A stretch of 64,000 nt of DNA, taken from positions 89,567-153,566 of the forward strand of contig DHJC01000015.1 of assembly GCA_002404155.1 (NCBI GenBank). The letters run 5' to 3'. A model generated the notes under the pieces. It was not told where the DNA came from. It saw nothing but the letters and a program-made list of their open reading frames with translations, and searched no databases. The DNA is from Chloroflexi bacterium UBA4730. GTDB taxonomy: Bacteria > Chloroflexota > Limnocylindria > P2-11E. Positions 41,901-51,200 of the stretch are shown piece after piece (position 1 is the stretch's first letter; the number at the start of each line of letters is the position of its first letter). The translations under genes and the position numbers were made by a program.

Positions 41901-43412
41901 CTAGTGGTGCCCGCCCACGATCGTCGCGCTTGCACTCGCTGTCGTGCCGAGGGTGCCATCGGAGCTCGTGACATCGACGGTGACGACGTCGCCCTTGTTG
42001 CCATTGCCTGGCCGCCCGAGATCGAAGCTGTCTGACGATGCCGTGGTCACGGTCGTGCGCCGCGTCACGCCGTTCACTTTCCAGACGTACGTGAACGCCA
42101 GTGCGTCGCCATCGGCATCCGACGCCGTTGCCGTCGCGACGAGCACGGTCTGTGTCGTCGGGGAGGTCGTGTTCAAGGCGACGTTCGCGACCGGCGCGGA
42201 GTCCACGACCACGACGGCGGCCGAGGTGAGTGGCACGGTCGTCATCGAGGCATCCGACGCGGTCACGCGCACCGCGATCGAATCGCCGCGATCACCGGTC
42301 CCGGCGACCGAGAGGTCGAGCGTCGACATCGTCGCGCCCGCGATGTCCGCTCCGTTCCGCGTCCACTGATACGCGTACGTCAGCGCATCGCCATCCGCGT
42401 CGTGCGCGGTCACGGTCGCTGACAGCGTGTCATTCGTCTTGGGTTGGCCCGGCGAGACGGTGACGCTGTCGATCACCGGCGCGCTGTTGCCGAGCTCGGC
42501 GACGGAGTTCGCGCCGTTCAAGGCCACGTAGGTCTTCGGCCCGACGATGGCGAGCCCCGCCGGCTTCGACCCGACCGCGACACGGGTCACGGCTCCCGTC
42601 GCCAGATCGACGGTGGCAAGGTCGTTGCTCCCGAGATCGGTCACGTAGACCGCGGACGCCGAGGCCGGCGCGACGTGGCTCGGGAAGTCGCCGACCGTGA
42701 TCGTCCGCACGACGAGGTTCGTGCTCGAGTCGATGACCGCGAGCCGCCCCGGCGCGGTATCCGTGGCCGCGAACACACGCCCGCGCGCCGGATCGGTCGC
42801 GAGCGCGAGCCGCACCGGGCCGCCGACGTCGATGGTCGCGACCACCGCGTTCGTCGTCAGATCCAGGACCGTCACACCGTGCCCGGCGAGATCGCCGAGG
42901 TAGCCAAGGTGCGTGACCGGATCTACCGCGACCGCCCACCATGACGTTCCGGACGGCGCGAGGACCGCCGCCACCTGCTGGCGCGTCGCGGTGTCGTAGA
43001 CCGTCAGCTGCGCTCCGCTCGTCGCATAGAGGCGCGCCAGGCCCGGATCGACCGCCACGCCAAGTCCACCGGGCGCGAGGGTCGCGATCGTTGAGCGCGC
43101 CACCGTATCCACGACGGACACGGTGCCATCGTTGAAGTTCCCGACGTAGGCGCGACCGGCTGCAGCGTCGACGGCGACCTCGCCCGGTCCGCTCCCGACA
43201 GTGACCGACCCGACGACGCGAGCGGTGGCGGTGTCGATGACCGAGAGCGTCGAGCCGCCGCTATTGGCGACGTAGACGTTGCCGTTCGCGTACGCGACAC
43301 CGAACGGTTGCGCGCCGACGGCGATCGTGGACGTGACCGAGAGCCCGGCGGCCGGCGTGACGTGGGCCAGCGCGAGTACCAGGACCACGGCGGCGATCAG
43401 CAGGCGTCGCAT
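41901..43412 (-). CDS. Secreted YVTN-type beta-propeller protein with C-terminal Ig-like repeats
   Basis: 503 residues. Signal peptide 1-22 (LLIAAVVLVLALA), then about seven YVTN/NHL-type propeller repeats (25-305) with recurring VYVANSGGSTLSVIDTATA-like units, followed by two cadherin/PKD-like modules (about 315-405 and 408-500), each with DADGDAL. Ends in GGHH. Probably cell-surface, for binding or adhesion. No anchoring signal seen. ATG 43412 is 31 nt after the MBL stop. Confidence 0.83.
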   Translation of the reverse strand: MRRLLIAAVVLVLALAHVTPAAGLSVTSTIAVGAQPFGVAYANGNVYVANSGGSTLSVIDTATARVVGSVTVGSGPGEVAVDAAAGRAYVGNFNDGTVSVVDTVARSTIATLAPGGLGVAVDPGLARLYATSGAQLTVYDTATRQQVAAVLAPSGTSWWAVAVDPVTHLGYLGDLAGHGVTVLDLTTNAVVATIDVGGPVRLALATDPARGRVFAATDTAPGRLAVIDSSTNLVVRTITVGDFPSHVAPASASAVYVTDLGSNDLATVDLATGAVTRVAVGSKPAGLAIVGPKTYVALNGANSVAELGNSAPVIDSVTVSPGQPKTNDTLSATVTAHDADGDALTYAYQWTRNGADIAGATMSTLDLSVAGTGDRGDSIAVRVTASDASMTTVPLTSAAVVVVDSAPVANVALNTTSPTTQTVLVATATASDADGDALAFTYVWKVNGVTRRTTVTTASSDSFDLGRPGNGNKGDVVTVDVTSSDGTLGTTASASATIVGGHH

Positions 43413-43443
43413 CTACCGTTGAACGGGGCCGAGCATCTGTCCG

Positions 43444-44094
43444 TTACGACCAGCGCGCGACGAGCTCGCGCAGGGCGGCGCCGGCGCGCTCGAGCCGCGG
43501 CAGATGACCGAACAGGATCGTCCCGATGTCCAGCTCCGCGAGACGTCGGACCGATGCACGCGCCGAGGTGAGGTCTTCGCTCCAATAGCGATTCGGGCGA
43601 TGGAGCGAGCCGCCCGCGTCGCGCCACAACGCGTCCCCACTGAAGAGCAACCCGTCGCGCGCGGCGTACAGACACACGCTGCCGGGGGTGTGCCCGGGCG
43701 TGTGCACGACATGCAGTCCGCCGAGGACCGGGAGCACCTCGCCGTCACGCAGATCCGTGGTCGGTGGCAGGCGCCGCAGCGCGAAGCGGCGCACGATCGT
43801 GCCCGCGTTGAGATGGAGCGCGCGATCGCGATCCGCCGGGTGCATGAGGATCGGCGCGCCACCCGCGCCTCCCGCGTGATCGGGATGGCCGTGGGTCACG
43901 ATGAATCGCGCGATGTCCGCGGGTGAGCGGCCCAACGCCGTGATCGCCGCGTGCAGTCGGGGTAACGAGCCATGCATGCCGGCATCGATGACGGTGATCT
44001 CATCCTCGAGGATGGCGTATGCGGTGGCGCCGATCAGCCGGACCTCGTGGACCGCCGGTCTGACGCTAGAACTCGATGAGCGTGGCGATGTCAT
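43444..44094 (-). CDS. Metallo-beta-lactamase-fold hydrolase
   Basis: 216 residues. THGHPDH supplies His68, His70, Asp72 and His73; further metal ligands are the His in HTPGHTPGS near 132 and Asp in FSGDALWRD near 150. Layout resembles small MBL hydrolases such as glyoxalase II or lactonase types; substrate unknown. The ATG lies 29 nt inside the apt end, so it is probably coupled to apt. Confidence 0.85.
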   Translation of the reverse strand: MTSPRSSSSSVRPAVHEVRLIGATAYAILEDEITVIDAGMHGSLPRLHAAITALGRSPADIARFIVTHGHPDHAGGAGGAPILMHPADRDRALHLNAGTIVRRFALRRLPPTTDLRDGEVLPVLGGLHVVHTPGHTPGSVCLYAARDGLLFSGDALWRDAGGSLHRPNRYWSEDLTSARASVRRLAELDIGTILFGHLPRLERAGAALRELVARWS

Positions 44095-44596
44095 AGCCTT
44101 GGAGCCGGTCGCGGCCGCGCAGAGCCTTGAGCTCGATGAGGAACGCGAGCGCCACGATCTCGCCGCTCAGTTGTTTCACCAGCTCGATGGTGCCGGCGAC
44201 CGTGCCACCGGTCGCGAGCAGGTCATCGACGATGAGGACCCTCGCGCCCGGCTGCATCGCGTCCTTGTGCATCTCGAGCGTCGCCGAGCCGTACTCGAGG
44301 TCGTACTCGACGCTCACGACGTCCGCCGGCAGCTTGCCGAGCTTGCGGACCGGGACGAACCCGACGCCGAGCGCGTACGCGATGGGCGCGCCGAAGATGA
44401 AGCCGCGCGACTCCATCCCCACCACGACGTCGATGTGCTTGCCCTTGATCTTCGCGAGGAGCCCGTCGACGGCGCTCTTGAACGAGTCGCCGTCCTTGAG
44501 CATCGTCGTGATGTCCTTGAACAGGATCCCCGGCTTGGGGAAATCCGGGATGTCACGGATGCGGGCGGCGAGCTCTTTCGGGGCGATGGCTGCCAC
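44066..44596 (-). CDS. apt: Adenine phosphoribosyltransferase
   Basis: 176 residues; salvages adenine to AMP using PRPP. Family N-terminus IRDIPDFPKPGILFKDITTM (13-32), MESRGFIFG near 60, and the PRPP loop RVLIVDDLLATGGT near 117. GTG 44596 has TAGTCT 7 nt upstream. The upstream flank is now the insertion sequence, whose target duplication begins within that -10. Confidence 0.95.
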   Translation of the reverse strand: MAAIAPKELAARIRDIPDFPKPGILFKDITTMLKDGDSFKSAVDGLLAKIKGKHIDVVVGMESRGFIFGAPIAYALGVGFVPVRKLGKLPADVVSVEYDLEYGSATLEMHKDAMQPGARVLIVDDLLATGGTVAGTIELVKQLSGEIVALAFLIELKALRGRDRLQGYDIATLIEF

Positions 44597-44603
44597 GGAC
44601 GAG

Positions 44604-44609
44604 AGACTA
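44604..44609 (-). promoter_or_regulatory. Putative -10 of the leaderless apt promoter, abutting an insertion sequence
   Basis: TAGTCT on the minus strand, 7 nt before GTG 44596. Its first base (44609) is the first base of the 8-bp target duplication, so anything upstream, including a -35, is now IS DNA. Confidence 0.5.
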
Positions 44610-44616
44610 GCGCTCT

Positions 44617-46004
44617 GATAGTCGGGCGGTGTGTTGACATTCGCCGTCGCAGGCGCAAGAAAGCACGGAGTTCGTGACCCACTTCAAAGGAGACGAACCC
44701 CGTGCTCAAAGCCGAGAGTACCTGCGTAGTCCAGGTCGATCTCGCATCGCCCGATGGCGCTCTTGGTGGCTGGGAGCGTGCGCTCGCTGAGGCGCGCGCC
44801 AACCTCGTCCCCGTGATCGCGTCTCGCGTCCTCGCGGTCTTCGAAGAGCGACTCCTCGAACGAGCCTGTGGCGCCCGCCGCCACCCCGCCTCGGACGTCG
44901 CTCCATTCGGCTGTCCGCGGTGCGGCGCCGACTGCGGCTTCCGTCGCCGCGGCCGGCGGCCCCGCGCGGTGCTCAGCCGCGTCGGTCGGCTGCAGCTGCG
45001 CGTGGCGATGGTCGGCTGCCGCTGCGGTCACCGCTTCGCGCCGCTGCTGGGCGCGCTCGGCATCGAACCCCACGCCCGCCTCGCCCCGGGGCTCACCCGC
45101 CGAGCCCTGGAGCTGTGCAGCGAGCTGCCGTACGCGCGGGCCGCCGGCCAGCTGCGGCGCGAGGCCGGTGCGGCCCCGTCGCCGCGCAGCCTCGGCCGAT
45201 TGGTCCGTCGTGCGGCCAGGCGCATCGCGCTCAACCAGCCGCGCTCGCCGCTGGGCGGGATCGAAGCGGTGCTCGTCGACGAGACCCGGGTGCGCGCCGG
45301 GCCCCGCAAGGGCGCGGACGATCGGGGGCGCGAGCTCAAGATCGGCATTGCGCTCCGCCCGCCGGGTCTGGGGCAGCGCATCGAGCTGCTCGGCGCGAAC
45401 CTCGCCGACAGCTGGGCCGCCCTTGGCCCGGCGCTTCGCGCGGCGCGCGGTGCGCGGATCGCGGTCACCGATGGCGAGTGGGGCGCCCGCGCGCTCATCG
45501 CGACGGCGCTGCCTGGGATCCCGCACCAGGTCTGCACGTTCCACGTTCGCCACTCACTCGACCACCGGCTCTGGCAGGACGGGGTGCCCTTCGCCCGCCG
45601 GCGGGCCCTGGCGAGCCGGCTCGGCGACGCGATCGAGTTCGCGCGCTCGGCGGAGAGCGCCCAGCAGGCCTTGGACGCCGCCCTCAGCCAGGCCGAGCGA
45701 CAGCGCTGGCGGCACGCGGCCCGGCACTTGCGCGAGGTCGCGCCGCACCTGGCCACGTGGCTGCGCTTGGACCCCACCGGTCAGCTCGCGCACACGACCT
45801 CGCTCCTCGAGCGGACCATGCGCGAGGTCAACCGCCGCGTGGATCCGGCGGGCATGCGCTGGTCACTCGAAGGCGCGCGGGCAATGACCGCGCTCGTGCT
45901 CGCTCGACGGTTTGGGCACCCGCGCTGGGTCCGGTTGTGTCACGATCGCGGACCAGCGACGAGTCGGGTCCGGATCTCGTGAGTCAACACATCGCCGCGC
46001 TATC
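44617..46004 (+). mobile_element. Complete insertion sequence, 1388 bp, with 22-bp terminal inverted repeats
   Basis: Left end 44617-44638 and right end 45983-46004 are inverted repeats matching at 18 of 22 positions; both begin GATAG and finish TGTGTTGAC. An 8-bp direct repeat AGCGCTCT flanks the element at 44609-44616 and 46005-46012. Together with one intact transposase gene this defines a full, recently mobile element. It separates the redoxin gene from apt; joining the flanks restores an 18-nt spacer between redoxin stop and apt GTG. Ends and duplication were read directly. Confidence 0.88.
44702..45982 (+). CDS. DDE-type transposase (Mutator/IS256-like, ISLre2-type)
   Basis: 426 residues. 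N-terminal zinc-binding part with CPRCGADC (71-78) and CRCGH (106-110). The DDE core has Asp193 in VLVDETRV, Asp257 in VTDGEWG and a Glu at 370 or 375 (LERTMREVN). The motif HQVCTFHVRHSL after the second Asp is typical of Mutator-like transposases. C-terminal GMRWSLEGARAMTALVLARR. Length and 8-bp duplication suit IS256/ISLre2-like elements; the exact family is uncertain. GTG 44702 has AAAGGAG upstream. Frame is intact. Confidence 0.88.
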   Translation: MLKAESTCVVQVDLASPDGALGGWERALAEARANLVPVIASRVLAVFEERLLERACGARRHPASDVAPFGCPRCGADCGFRRRGRRPRAVLSRVGRLQLRVAMVGCRCGHRFAPLLGALGIEPHARLAPGLTRRALELCSELPYARAAGQLRREAGAAPSPRSLGRLVRRAARRIALNQPRSPLGGIEAVLVDETRVRAGPRKGADDRGRELKIGIALRPPGLGQRIELLGANLADSWAALGPALRAARGARIAVTDGEWGARALIATALPGIPHQVCTFHVRHSLDHRLWQDGVPFARRRALASRLGDAIEFARSAESAQQALDAALSQAERQRWRHAARHLREVAPHLATWLRLDPTGQLAHTTSLLERTMREVNRRVDPAGMRWSLEGARAMTALVLARRFGHPRWVRLCHDRGPATSRVRIS

Positions 46005-46010
46005 AGCGCT

Positions 46011-47045
46011 CTACAGCTCGAGGGGCGGGTAGTAGCGGTCCACGCCTTCGCGCTTCAGATCGTCAAGCCACGTCGTGCCATAGATCGCCGGATGGTCGGG
46101 CCCGGCGATCGCCCATGCGTCGCGCCGGTACGTCCAGCTCGTCGGATGGAGGCGCTGCGCCTCCTTGAAGTGCTCGGTCGCGAGCTCGCGCTCACCGGAG
46201 GTGTTGAGCTGTTGGCCAAGCGCGAAGTGCGCGGCCGCCGTCGCCTCGCTCACCGGCCGTGGCCGGCTGCGGCGCACGACCTCATCGGCAGCGAGCGCGT
46301 AGCGGCTCGCCGGTCCAAGAGCCACCCAATCGCGAAGTGCCGCGACGTACCCGTCCGCGTCGACGTTCAGCGCCTTCACCGCCTCGATCCGTTCGCGTTC
46401 GACCGGCGTCGCGCCGTCCGGGACGGTCTGGTCCTTGAACGCCGGCCGCCGCGGGTACGCCGTCTCGGGCAGCCGCACGATCACGCCGCCCTCATCGATC
46501 CACACGCCGCTCGGGACGTTCACGATGCCGAGTGCCGCGAGCGTGTGCGCCTCGTCGACGAGCGATGGGTGGGCCGGCTGGGCCTTCTCGATCCACGGCC
46601 GGGCAGCGGCGCTGCCCCGCGCATCGAGCGCGACGGTCACGATCTCGAGGTTCGGGTAGAGCTCGGTCCGCAGGTCCTGCCACACGGGCAGGTCGAAGCG
46701 GCAGCCTCACCATGACGCCCACGCGAGTAGGAAGGCCTTGCGTCCGCGCAACGCGGAGAACCGGAATGGCCGGCCCTCGAGGTCCGGCAGCTCGAGGTCC
46801 GGAAGCGTGGCGCTCTCGAGCGCCCTGCCGCCGGCCTCCGTCCCGAGGGCCCACAGTCGGGCGCGCGGCTCGACGACGAGCGGCATCCCCAGCGCGCGCG
46901 ACACGGCCGCGAGATCGATCGCGTCGGACGAGCCGCTCGAGAACGGCACGCAGCGCTCCATCTGACAAAGCCCTTCGGGCTTTAGCTCCCAACCGGTCAC
47001 ACGATCGAGCTCGTCCGCCGACACGCGCGCCGAGCGGAAGATCAC
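46011..47045 (-). CDS. Thioredoxin-fold redoxin with in-frame TGA at the redox Cys (putative selenoprotein)
   Basis: Read with TGA 46709-46707 as selenocysteine, the gene encodes 344 residues. N-terminal segment (1-75) has VTGWELKPEGLCQMERC (Cys27, Cys32). The redoxin domain begins near 78 (ATLPDLELPDLEGRPF) and the active site reads WASW-Sec113-Gly-Cys115-R, where Cys is expected. It continues in the same frame as VTVALDARG, HPSLVDEAHTLAALGIVNVP and GVWIDEGG, the normal redoxin core, with a C-terminal helical (TPR-like) region from about 250. A SECIS-like hairpin follows the TGA. GTG 47045 overlaps the phosphatase stop (GTGA). Alternative: a nonsense mutation splitting the gene. Confidence 0.8.
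46668..46701 (-). other. Bacterial SECIS-like hairpin downstream of the in-frame TGA
   Basis: On the mRNA, CCTGCC (46692-46687) pairs with GGCAGG (46681-46676) around the loop CGUGU, whose second position is G. An outer CCGC/GCGG stem (46701-46698 with 46671-46668) extends it across an internal loop. The apical loop begins 20 nt after the TGA, inside the range known for bacterial SECIS elements, where loop G contacts SelB. Confidence 0.68.
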
Positions 47046-47638
47046 GCGGTCTCCACGACGTGCGAGTCCTTGAACATCTCCTGCACCACGAAGCCGCGCT
47101 CGGCGTCGTGCGTGACGATCGTGATGTTCGTGTTCGTCGCCGGCACGCGGACGAGCTTCGGCAGCACGCCCATGAAGAGGCTCACCAGGATCCGGGTGAC
47201 GCCGCCGTGGCCGACGATGCAGATGGTCTTCCCCGGGCTCTCGCTCACGAGCCGCTCGATCACCCGCATGACGCGGGTGACGATCTGGTCCAGCGACTCA
47301 CCACCGGGCCACTGGGTGAAGCCGTCGCCCGAGTAGCTCGGCAGCCCCCTCATCTCGTCGAACGGCTTGCCCGCCGCGTCGCCGAGGTCGATCTCCTTCA
47401 GCCCGGCGTAGGTCTCGAGCGGGACCCCGCGACCGGCGGCGATCTCTGCGGCGGTGTCCGTCGTGCGTGAGAGCGTGCTCGCGACGATGCGGTCGAAATG
47501 AATGGGCCGGAGAGCCTTCGCGACGACCGTCGCCTGCTCACGGCCTTTCGCCGTGAGCGGGCTGTCGCTCTGGCCGGCGAAGACGCCGGCCGCGTTCGCC
47601 TCGCTCTCGCCATGGCGGATGAGGTACAGCGTGGTCAC
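47042..47638 (-). CDS. Histidine phosphatase family protein (phosphoglycerate-mutase-like)
   Basis: 198 residues. Catalytic RHG at 8-10 (LIRHGESEAN, His9), TAKGREQA near 30, and the second catalytic His in IVGHGGVTR near 148. Belongs to the phosphoglycerate mutase-like phosphatases; the substrate is unknown and true mutase activity is not assured. GTG 47638 starts 5 nt after the HAD gene. Its stop overlaps the redoxin start. Confidence 0.9.
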   Translation of the reverse strand: MTTLYLIRHGESEANAAGVFAGQSDSPLTAKGREQATVVAKALRPIHFDRIVASTLSRTTDTAAEIAAGRGVPLETYAGLKEIDLGDAAGKPFDEMRGLPSYSGDGFTQWPGGESLDQIVTRVMRVIERLVSESPGKTICIVGHGGVTRILVSLFMGVLPKLVRVPATNTNITIVTHDAERGFVVQEMFKDSHVVETA

Positions 47639-47643
47639 AGCGT

Positions 47644-48258
47644 TCAGACGCCGAGCTCCGTCGCCAGATCCGTCCACGTCGCGACCCGGGTGATGTTCGG
47701 ATGCGCGAGGTCGCGGTTCCAGGTGTGATCGAAGAGCCACACCCGGATCCCGGCCTCCGCGAGCGATCTCGCGATCAGCACGTCGTCCTCGCAGAACGCG
47801 TCGAGCTCGAGCTCCTTCGCGAGGCGGACTTTGTACTTCGCGGAGCTCGTCGCGTCGTAACGGCCGGGCGGCACGCCGGGATCGAAGTCGCCGTGCGGCT
47901 TGAGGTGGACCGCGCGAGCGTGCTGGATGAGGCCTTTCTCGCGGAGCCAGGTCTCCGTGACGACGCGGCGGCGCTCGGCGCGAGCGGTGATGAAGTAGAT
48001 CTCGTGGCCGGCGTCGGCGATGCGCTCGACGATCGTCGGGCAGTCCTCGTACGGCTCGAGCTTGCTGAAGAACTTTCCGTCGTAGAGCGCGATCCGGAAG
48101 CGATCCTTCTCTTCGCCGCTCACCTCTTCGATGCGCGCGAGGGTCTGCCAGCCGAGATCCTCGTCAGGCAGCTCCAGGCGGAATCGATCTGCGAAAGCGC
48201 GCAGGTAGGGCACCGCGCACTCCGCGACGACGTCGTCGAGGTCGACGCCGATCCTCAC
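47644..48258 (-). CDS. HAD-superfamily hydrolase (5'-nucleotidase-like)
   Basis: 204 residues. N-terminal DLDD motif (Asp6, Asp8; nucleophile and acid) and FITARAERRR near 90 as motif II, CEDDVLIARSLAEAG near 155 as motif IV. The small helical cap and layout resemble the NT5C-type deoxyribonucleotidase group. GTG 48258 overlaps the mfd stop (GTGA). Confidence 0.82.
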   Translation of the reverse strand: MRIGVDLDDVVAECAVPYLRAFADRFRLELPDEDLGWQTLARIEEVSGEEKDRFRIALYDGKFFSKLEPYEDCPTIVERIADAGHEIYFITARAERRRVVTETWLREKGLIQHARAVHLKPHGDFDPGVPPGRYDATSSAKYKVRLAKELELDAFCEDDVLIARSLAEAGIRVWLFDHTWNRDLAHPNITRVATWTDLATELGV

Positions 48259-51200
48259 GCCGCGAGTCCCTCGAGAACGCGCGTGAGCGCGTCGCGCCAG
48301 TCGCCGCGGAGGTCGACGATCGAGGCCCGTACCTGGCGCTGACCGTGCTGGGCCTTCGGGAAGACCGAGAGCAGCACGCGGCGCTGCGCGTCGCCGAGAT
48401 CGCGGCCCATGACGATGCGGAGCTCGGCACCGCGCACCCGTACCTCGGTCGCGCCGGCCTTCGCCGCGCGGAGCTTCACCTCGACACCGTAGAGGAGGTT
48501 CCGCGTCGCCTCCGGCGGCGGGCCGTAACGGTCCTTCAGCTCTTCGCGGAGGGCGACGAGCTCGTCGAGCTCGCGCAGCTCGGCGATGCGCCGGTACATC
48601 TCGAGCTTGCGCGCGCGCGCCGGGATGTACTGATCGGGGATAGCCGTCGAGAGCGCGAGGTCGACCACGACATCCGACGGGGCCGGCGCCCCTGTCCGGA
48701 GGCCCCGTTGCTCGTTCACCGCTTCTTCGAGGAGCTGGGCGTACAGCTCGAAGCCCACCGCGGTGACGTGCCCGTGCTGCTCGGCGCCGAGGATGTTGCC
48801 GGCGCCGCGGATCTCAAGGTCGTGCATCGCGATCTTGAAGCCGGCGCCGAGCTCGCTCGCCTCGAACACCGCCTGGAGCCGCGCGCGGGCCTGCTCGGTC
48901 AGGGTCGCCTCCTTGTTGTAGAGGAGGTATGCGTACGCCTTCTCGGCACTGCGGCCGACGCGGCCGCGGAGCTGGTAGAGCTGCGCGAGACCGAGCGTGC
49001 CGGCACGGTCGATGACAATCGTGTTCACGTTCGGGATGTCGAGGCCGGATTCGATGATCGTGGTGCAGACGAGGACATCGTGGTCCTGGTCGGCGAAGTC
49101 GACCATGACGCGCTCGAGCTTCCGTTCGTCCATCTGACCGTGGCCGACGATGAACTTCGCCTGGGGGACGAGCTGGCGGAGCCGCTCGGTTTCCTGCTCG
49201 ATGCCGATGACCCGGTTGTGCACGTAGTAGACCTGCCCGCCACGATCGATCTCGCGCACGATCGCCTCGCGGATGACATCGTCGCTCCGCTCGATGACGT
49301 GGGTCTCGATCGGCTGCCGGTCCTCAGGCGGTGTCTCGATGACGCTGATGTCGCGCACGCCGGAGAGCGCCATGTGCAGCGTGCGCGGGATCGGCGTCGC
49401 GGTCATCGACAGCACGTCGACCTCGGTGCGCATCGACTTGAGCCGTTCCTTGTGCCGGACCCCGAAGCGGTGCTCCTCGTCGATCACGACGAGGCCGAGG
49501 TCACGGAAGCTCACGTCCTTCTGCAGGATCCGGTGCGTGCCGACGACGATGTCCACGTCGCCGCCCGTGATGCGCTCGACGGTCTCCTTCTGCTCCGCCG
49601 GCAGCCGGAAGCGGGAGAGCATCTCGATCTTCACCGGGAACGTGGAAAGCCGCTCGCTGAACGTCTCGTAGTGCTGCTGCGCGAGCACGGTCGTCGGCAC
49701 GAGCACGGCCACCTGCTTCCCGTCCATGACCGCCTTGAACGCCGCGCGCAGCGCGACCTCCGTCTTGCCGTACCCGACATCGCCGACGACGAGCCGGTCC
49801 ATCGGTCGCCCGCGCTCCATGTCCTTCTTCGTCTCTTCGATCGCGAGCAGCTGATCCGGCGTCTCGGTGAACTGGAACGCGTTCTCCATCTCGATCTGCC
49901 ACGGCGTGTCCTTCCCGAACGCGTGTCCGGCGGTCGCCTCCCGCGCGGCGTAGAGCCGGAGGAGCTCGCGCGCGATCTCGGCCGCGGCCCGCTTCGCCTT
50001 GCCCTTCGTCTTCAGCCAGTCGCGCCCGCCCATGACCGAGAGGGCTGGGGCCTGGCCGCCGACGTAGCGCGTGATCTTGTCGATGCGGTCGGTGGGCAGC
50101 CAGCGCGTGCCGTCGGCGAAGGTCAGGATCAGGTACTCGCGCTCGACGCCGATGACCTGCTTCGTCTCGAAGCCCTCGAACCGCGCGATGCCCGAGTCCT
50201 CGTGGACCACGTGATCGCCCGGCTTCAGGTCCTGGAGGAACGAGCCGACGGCGACACGGCGGCGGCGGCGCTCGGGGTGGCGCGGCTTGCGGAAGCCGAA
50301 GACCTCGGCATCGGTGAAGACGCGCAGATCGAGCTCGGGGATCGCGAAGCCCTCCGCGAGCGGAACGTGGAGCAGGACGAGCGCACCCGGTGCGGGTGCG
50401 TCCGCAAGCGTCTCCAGCGGCGTCGCGGTGACGTCGCGCTCGGCCAGCAGCTCGGAGAGCCGCGCGGCCTGGGGCGTCGCGATGACGCGCGTTCCCGTCC
50501 CTGCGACGGCGATCTCGCGCAGGAACTGATCGAGCCGGCCGGCGTAGCTCGACGAGCCGGGCCAGCGGAGCCGCAGCGCGTTGTCGGCCGGCGCGACGCG
50601 GATCGCTCCGTGCCCGCCCGACTCACGCTCGAGCTGGGTCCGCGGCACGTACGGCGCCGGGAATGCGATGACCGGCAGGCCATCGGCGCGCAGCTCCTCG
50701 CGCCGCTCGTCGGCCATCGCCTCGTACGCATCCCACGCGAGCGCGAGCTCGACCGAATCCTCGAACACGACCGTCGCGCGGTCCGGTGGCAGATGCGCGA
50801 CGAGCGAGGCCGTGGCACCAAGCAGCGGCGCGAACGCGTCGACGCCGGGCGCGTACTGGCCCTGGCGCAAGCCTTCGAGCAGCTGCGTGTAGTCGGTGAA
50901 GTCCGCTCCCAGCCCGTCCCACCCGGCGCCCGCGATGCGCTCCGCGATCTCGGGACCGCGCTCGAGAGAGATCTCGCGGGCCGGAAGGACCACGAGCTCG
51001 CCGAGGCTTGCCTGCGAGCGCTGCGTCACTGGATCGAAGGAGCGGATGGATTCGATGTCGTCGCCGAACAGCTCGATGCGCGCGGGCTCGGTGGCCGACG
51101 CGGGATAGACATCGATGATCCCGCCGCGCCGCGAGAACGTGCCCGGCTCGCTGACCTCGGGGACCGGCTCGTAGCCAAGCGAGAGCAGCCACGCCGCGGT

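Noticed and set aside
46686..46706. Treating the redoxin as two separate genes
   Set aside because: The second part would start inside the active site and the first would end at the redox motif; the Sec reading with a hairpin explains both.
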